A stretch of 5,847 nucleotides of DNA from an uncultured Dialister sp. (GTDB lineage Bacteria; Bacillota; Negativicutes; Veillonellales; Dialisteraceae), in assembly GCA_900545365.1 (NCBI GenBank), contig UQYL01000048.1, forward strand, positions 1-5,847, read 5' to 3'. Numbering within the stretch: position 1 is the stretch's first letter; every line of letters begins with the position of its first letter. Below, in pieces: positions 3,958 through 5,847 of this stretch. The notes under the pieces were generated by a model that was not told the origin of the DNA, searched no databases, and saw only the letters and a list, made by a program, of their open reading frames with translations. Made by a program: the position numbers and the translations under genes.

Positions 3958-5847
3958 TTATTTATTCTCCGGGATATACGGTTCCATTTTCTGCTTCAAT
4001 GTCATCTTCTCGCCGGAATCCCTCTCCTCAGCGGTCTTCTGAAAAATATCCTGCGCGCAGATCTTATGATCCGGCGCGATCGTCTTTGTCCAGGTGCCGT
4101 CAGGCTGCATGACATGGGCTTTCTGGTTATCCGCCAGTTCGATATCCAGCATCTTTTTCAGCCGCGCCATGAGCTCCGGCTCTTCCACCGGCACCATGAG
4201 TTCCACACGGTCATTCAGATTGCGCGGCATCCAGTCAGCGCTTCCGATGTACAACTCTTCACGGCCGCCATTGGCGAACCAGAATACGCGGCTGTGTTCC
4301 AGAAAACGTCCCACCAGGCTGCGCACGGTGATATGATCGCTCAGGCCCGGGATGCCCGGGATCAGCACGCAGATGCCGCGGACAATCAGCTCAATTTTTA
4401 CGCCTGCTGCCGACGCCTCGTAAAGCTTCGCGATCATTTCCTTGTCGAGGAGCGAATTCATTTTGATGATCATGTGCGCCGGTTCGCCTTCTTTGGCGAA
4501 CTGGATCTCCCTGTCGATAAATTTCACGCACCGCTCTCTCAGATTCAGCGGCGCTACCAGGAAAGAATTCCACATCGGCGGATCGGAATAGCCCGACAAA
4601 AGATTGAAAAATGCTGAAGCGTCCATGCCGAATGTATCGCTGCATGTCAGGAGGCCGAGATCCGTATAGAGCTTAGCCGTGGACGCATTATAATTGCCCG
4701 TCGCCACGTGGACATAACGGCGGATACCGTCCTTTTCCCGGCGGATGACGAGGGTGCACTTGGAATGCGTTTTCAGTTTGACCAGTCCGTAAATAACGTG
4801 CGCTCCCGCTTTTTCCAAACGGCGGGCCATGAGGATGTTGTTCGCTTCATCGAAGCGGGCCTTGACTTCCATGAGGACGGTGACCTGCTTGCCATTCTGC
4901 GCCGCTTTTTCAAGCGCCCGGATGATCGGGCTGTCCGAGCTGACCCGGTAAAGGGTCTGCTTGATGGCGAGCACGTCCTTGTCCTCCGCGGCAGCAGAAA
5001 CGAATTTGACGACCGAATCATTGAACGATTCATAAGGAAGATGGATGAGCATATCCTTCTGCCGAATCATGTCGAAGATATTTCCGTCTCCCATCTGGAT
5101 GGAACTCCATGGGCGGCGGGGATGCGCTTCGGGATAGCGGAGCCGGTCATATCCCTTGATCCCGCAGAAGCCGAAATACATCGTCAGGTCAATCGGCCCG
5201 TCGATCTCATAAAGGTCGCCCTTCTCCAGATTGGTCGACTGCACCATGAAGCGCTGCATGAAACGGCTCGTCCCTGCTTCAAATTCCAGACGGACCGCCT
5301 CGCCTTTCTGGCGCTTCCGGAGCTGGCGCTCCACTTCCACTACAAGGTCTTTAATATCTTCTTCATCAATATCCAGATCCGCGTCGCGGGTGAGACGGAA
5401 CACCCGCGCTTCCAGAATGTCGTATCCCACGAAGAGCTGCTGCCCGAAATAGCGGATCACATCTTCCAGCAGAACAAAGGATTTCTTCCCCGGTTCCTCC
5501 GGCTCTTCCGGCAGCGCGACGATTCTCGGCAGGACGGACGGCACCGGCACGATGGCGGTCTTCACATCGATATCGTCGTCATCGAGATCATCGGCTTTCT
5601 CATTCTTTTCCAGAAGCAGCGCCAGATTCAGGCTCTTCGATGCGAGGAACGGGAAAGGATGGGACGGATTCACCGCCATGGGCGTCACTACAGGGAAGAC
5701 CTCCCGGCGGAAATATTCCTTGAGCCAGCGCATCTGCGCCGCCGATGCCTGCTCCGGGCGAATAAAATAAAGCTTCTCTTTTTCCAGCTCCGCCAGGATC
5801 TGCTTCAGATACCCGTACTGCCGCGCCACGAGCGCCTGGCAGCGTTC
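3958..5847 (-). CDS. ppk1: Polyphosphate kinase 1, 5' end cut by window edge
   Basis: PPK1 reversibly transfers the gamma phosphate of ATP to growing polyphosphate through a phosphohistidine. The visible 629 residues cover most of the middle and C-terminal domains; roughly the first 80-100 residues lie beyond 5847, where the frame is still open. Active-site residues align with E. coli PPK at a constant offset: R in LYRVSSD (E. coli R375), R in KARFDE (R405), the autophosphorylated His in KTHSK (H435; codon 4767-4765), Y in KLYTD (Y468), R in VRGIC (R564) and His in FLEHSRV (H592; codon 4296-4294). Other family blocks: PMAVNPSHPFPF, ATGNYN, IKMNSLLDKEMI and YIGSADWM. A strongly acidic stretch (about 5590-5565, DDLDDDDID) is an insertion in the N-terminal half that I would expect to vary between species. 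The gene ends at a strong terminator. Its promoter and any operon partner are outside the window. Confidence 0.97.
   Translation of the reverse strand, partial: ERCQALVARQYGYLKQILAELEKEKLYFIRPEQASAAQMRWLKEYFRREVFPVVTPMAVNPSHPFPFLASKSLNLALLLEKNEKADDLDDDDIDVKTAIVPVPSVLPRIVALPEEPEEPGKKSFVLLEDVIRYFGQQLFVGYDILEARVFRLTRDADLDIDEEDIKDLVVEVERQLRKRQKGEAVRLEFEAGTSRFMQRFMVQSTNLEKGDLYEIDGPIDLTMYFGFCGIKGYDRLRYPEAHPRRPWSSIQMGDGNIFDMIRQKDMLIHLPYESFNDSVVKFVSAAAEDKDVLAIKQTLYRVSSDSPIIRALEKAAQNGKQVTVLMEVKARFDEANNILMARRLEKAGAHVIYGLVKLKTHSKCTLVIRREKDGIRRYVHVATGNYNASTAKLYTDLGLLTCSDTFGMDASAFFNLLSGYSDPPMWNSFLVAPLNLRERCVKFIDREIQFAKEGEPAHMIIKMNSLLDKEMIAKLYEASAAGVKIELIVRGICVLIPGIPGLSDHITVRSLVGRFLEHSRVFWFANGGREELYIGSADWMPRNLNDRVELMVPVEEPELMARLKKMLDIELADNQKAHVMQPDGTWTKTIAPDHKICAQDIFQKTAEERDSGEKMTLKQKMEPYIPENK

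Noticed and set aside
5827..5829. GTG at 5829 as the ppk1 start
   Set aside because: The frame is open to the window edge and the PPK1 N-terminal domain would be missing; the gene is cut by the window, not short.

Overview
The window reads as chromosomal DNA of a Bacillota (Firmicutes) bacterium. Three things suggest this: a secreted protein with DUF348-like, G5 and 3D domains, strong AGGAGG-type ribosome binding sites, and compact genes with sigma-70/A-type promoters. Coding DNA looks GC-rich. The one large gap (3361-3900) is only about 36% G+C by hand count. A member of the Negativicutes (Dialister/Megasphaera-like) would fit, but that is a guess from style and nothing here proves it. All recognisable genes lie on the minus strand, so transcription runs from high to low coordinates.

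From right to left: (1) 5847-3958 holds most of a polyphosphate kinase gene (ppk1). Its 5' end is cut by the window edge, and it ends at a clear intrinsic terminator (3923-3950). (2) 3922-3361 is an AT-rich gap of about 560 bases with no recognisable gene. It carries hairpins, a 13-bp inverted repeat, GAAATTTC palindromes, one reading frame with unusually few stops, and two overlapping 36-37 codon ORFs. One of these has its start codon in the loop of a perfect 9-bp hairpin. (3) 3360-2348 is a monocistronic unit: a promoter (TTGACA/TGnTAGAAT), a very short leader, a probable GTG start, a secreted 3D-domain cell-wall protein, and an intrinsic terminator (2312-2341). (4) From 2314 leftwards an extended -10 promoter drives lspA (signal peptidase II), an RluD-type pseudouridine synthase gene and a P1/DmpA-type self-cleaving peptidase. 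The last is cut by the left edge. Each junction in this operon is a 4-base ATGA overlap, which suggests translational coupling.

Functionally, the operon combines lipoprotein maturation (LspA), 23S rRNA modification (RluD-like) and an N-terminal-nucleophile amidase of unknown substrate. The 3D protein probably cuts or remodels peptidoglycan outside the membrane. PPK1 makes polyphosphate. I see no mobile element, CRISPR array, tRNA or rRNA. The gap between ppk1 and the 3D gene is the only part not explained by ordinary genes and is the best place for a second look.
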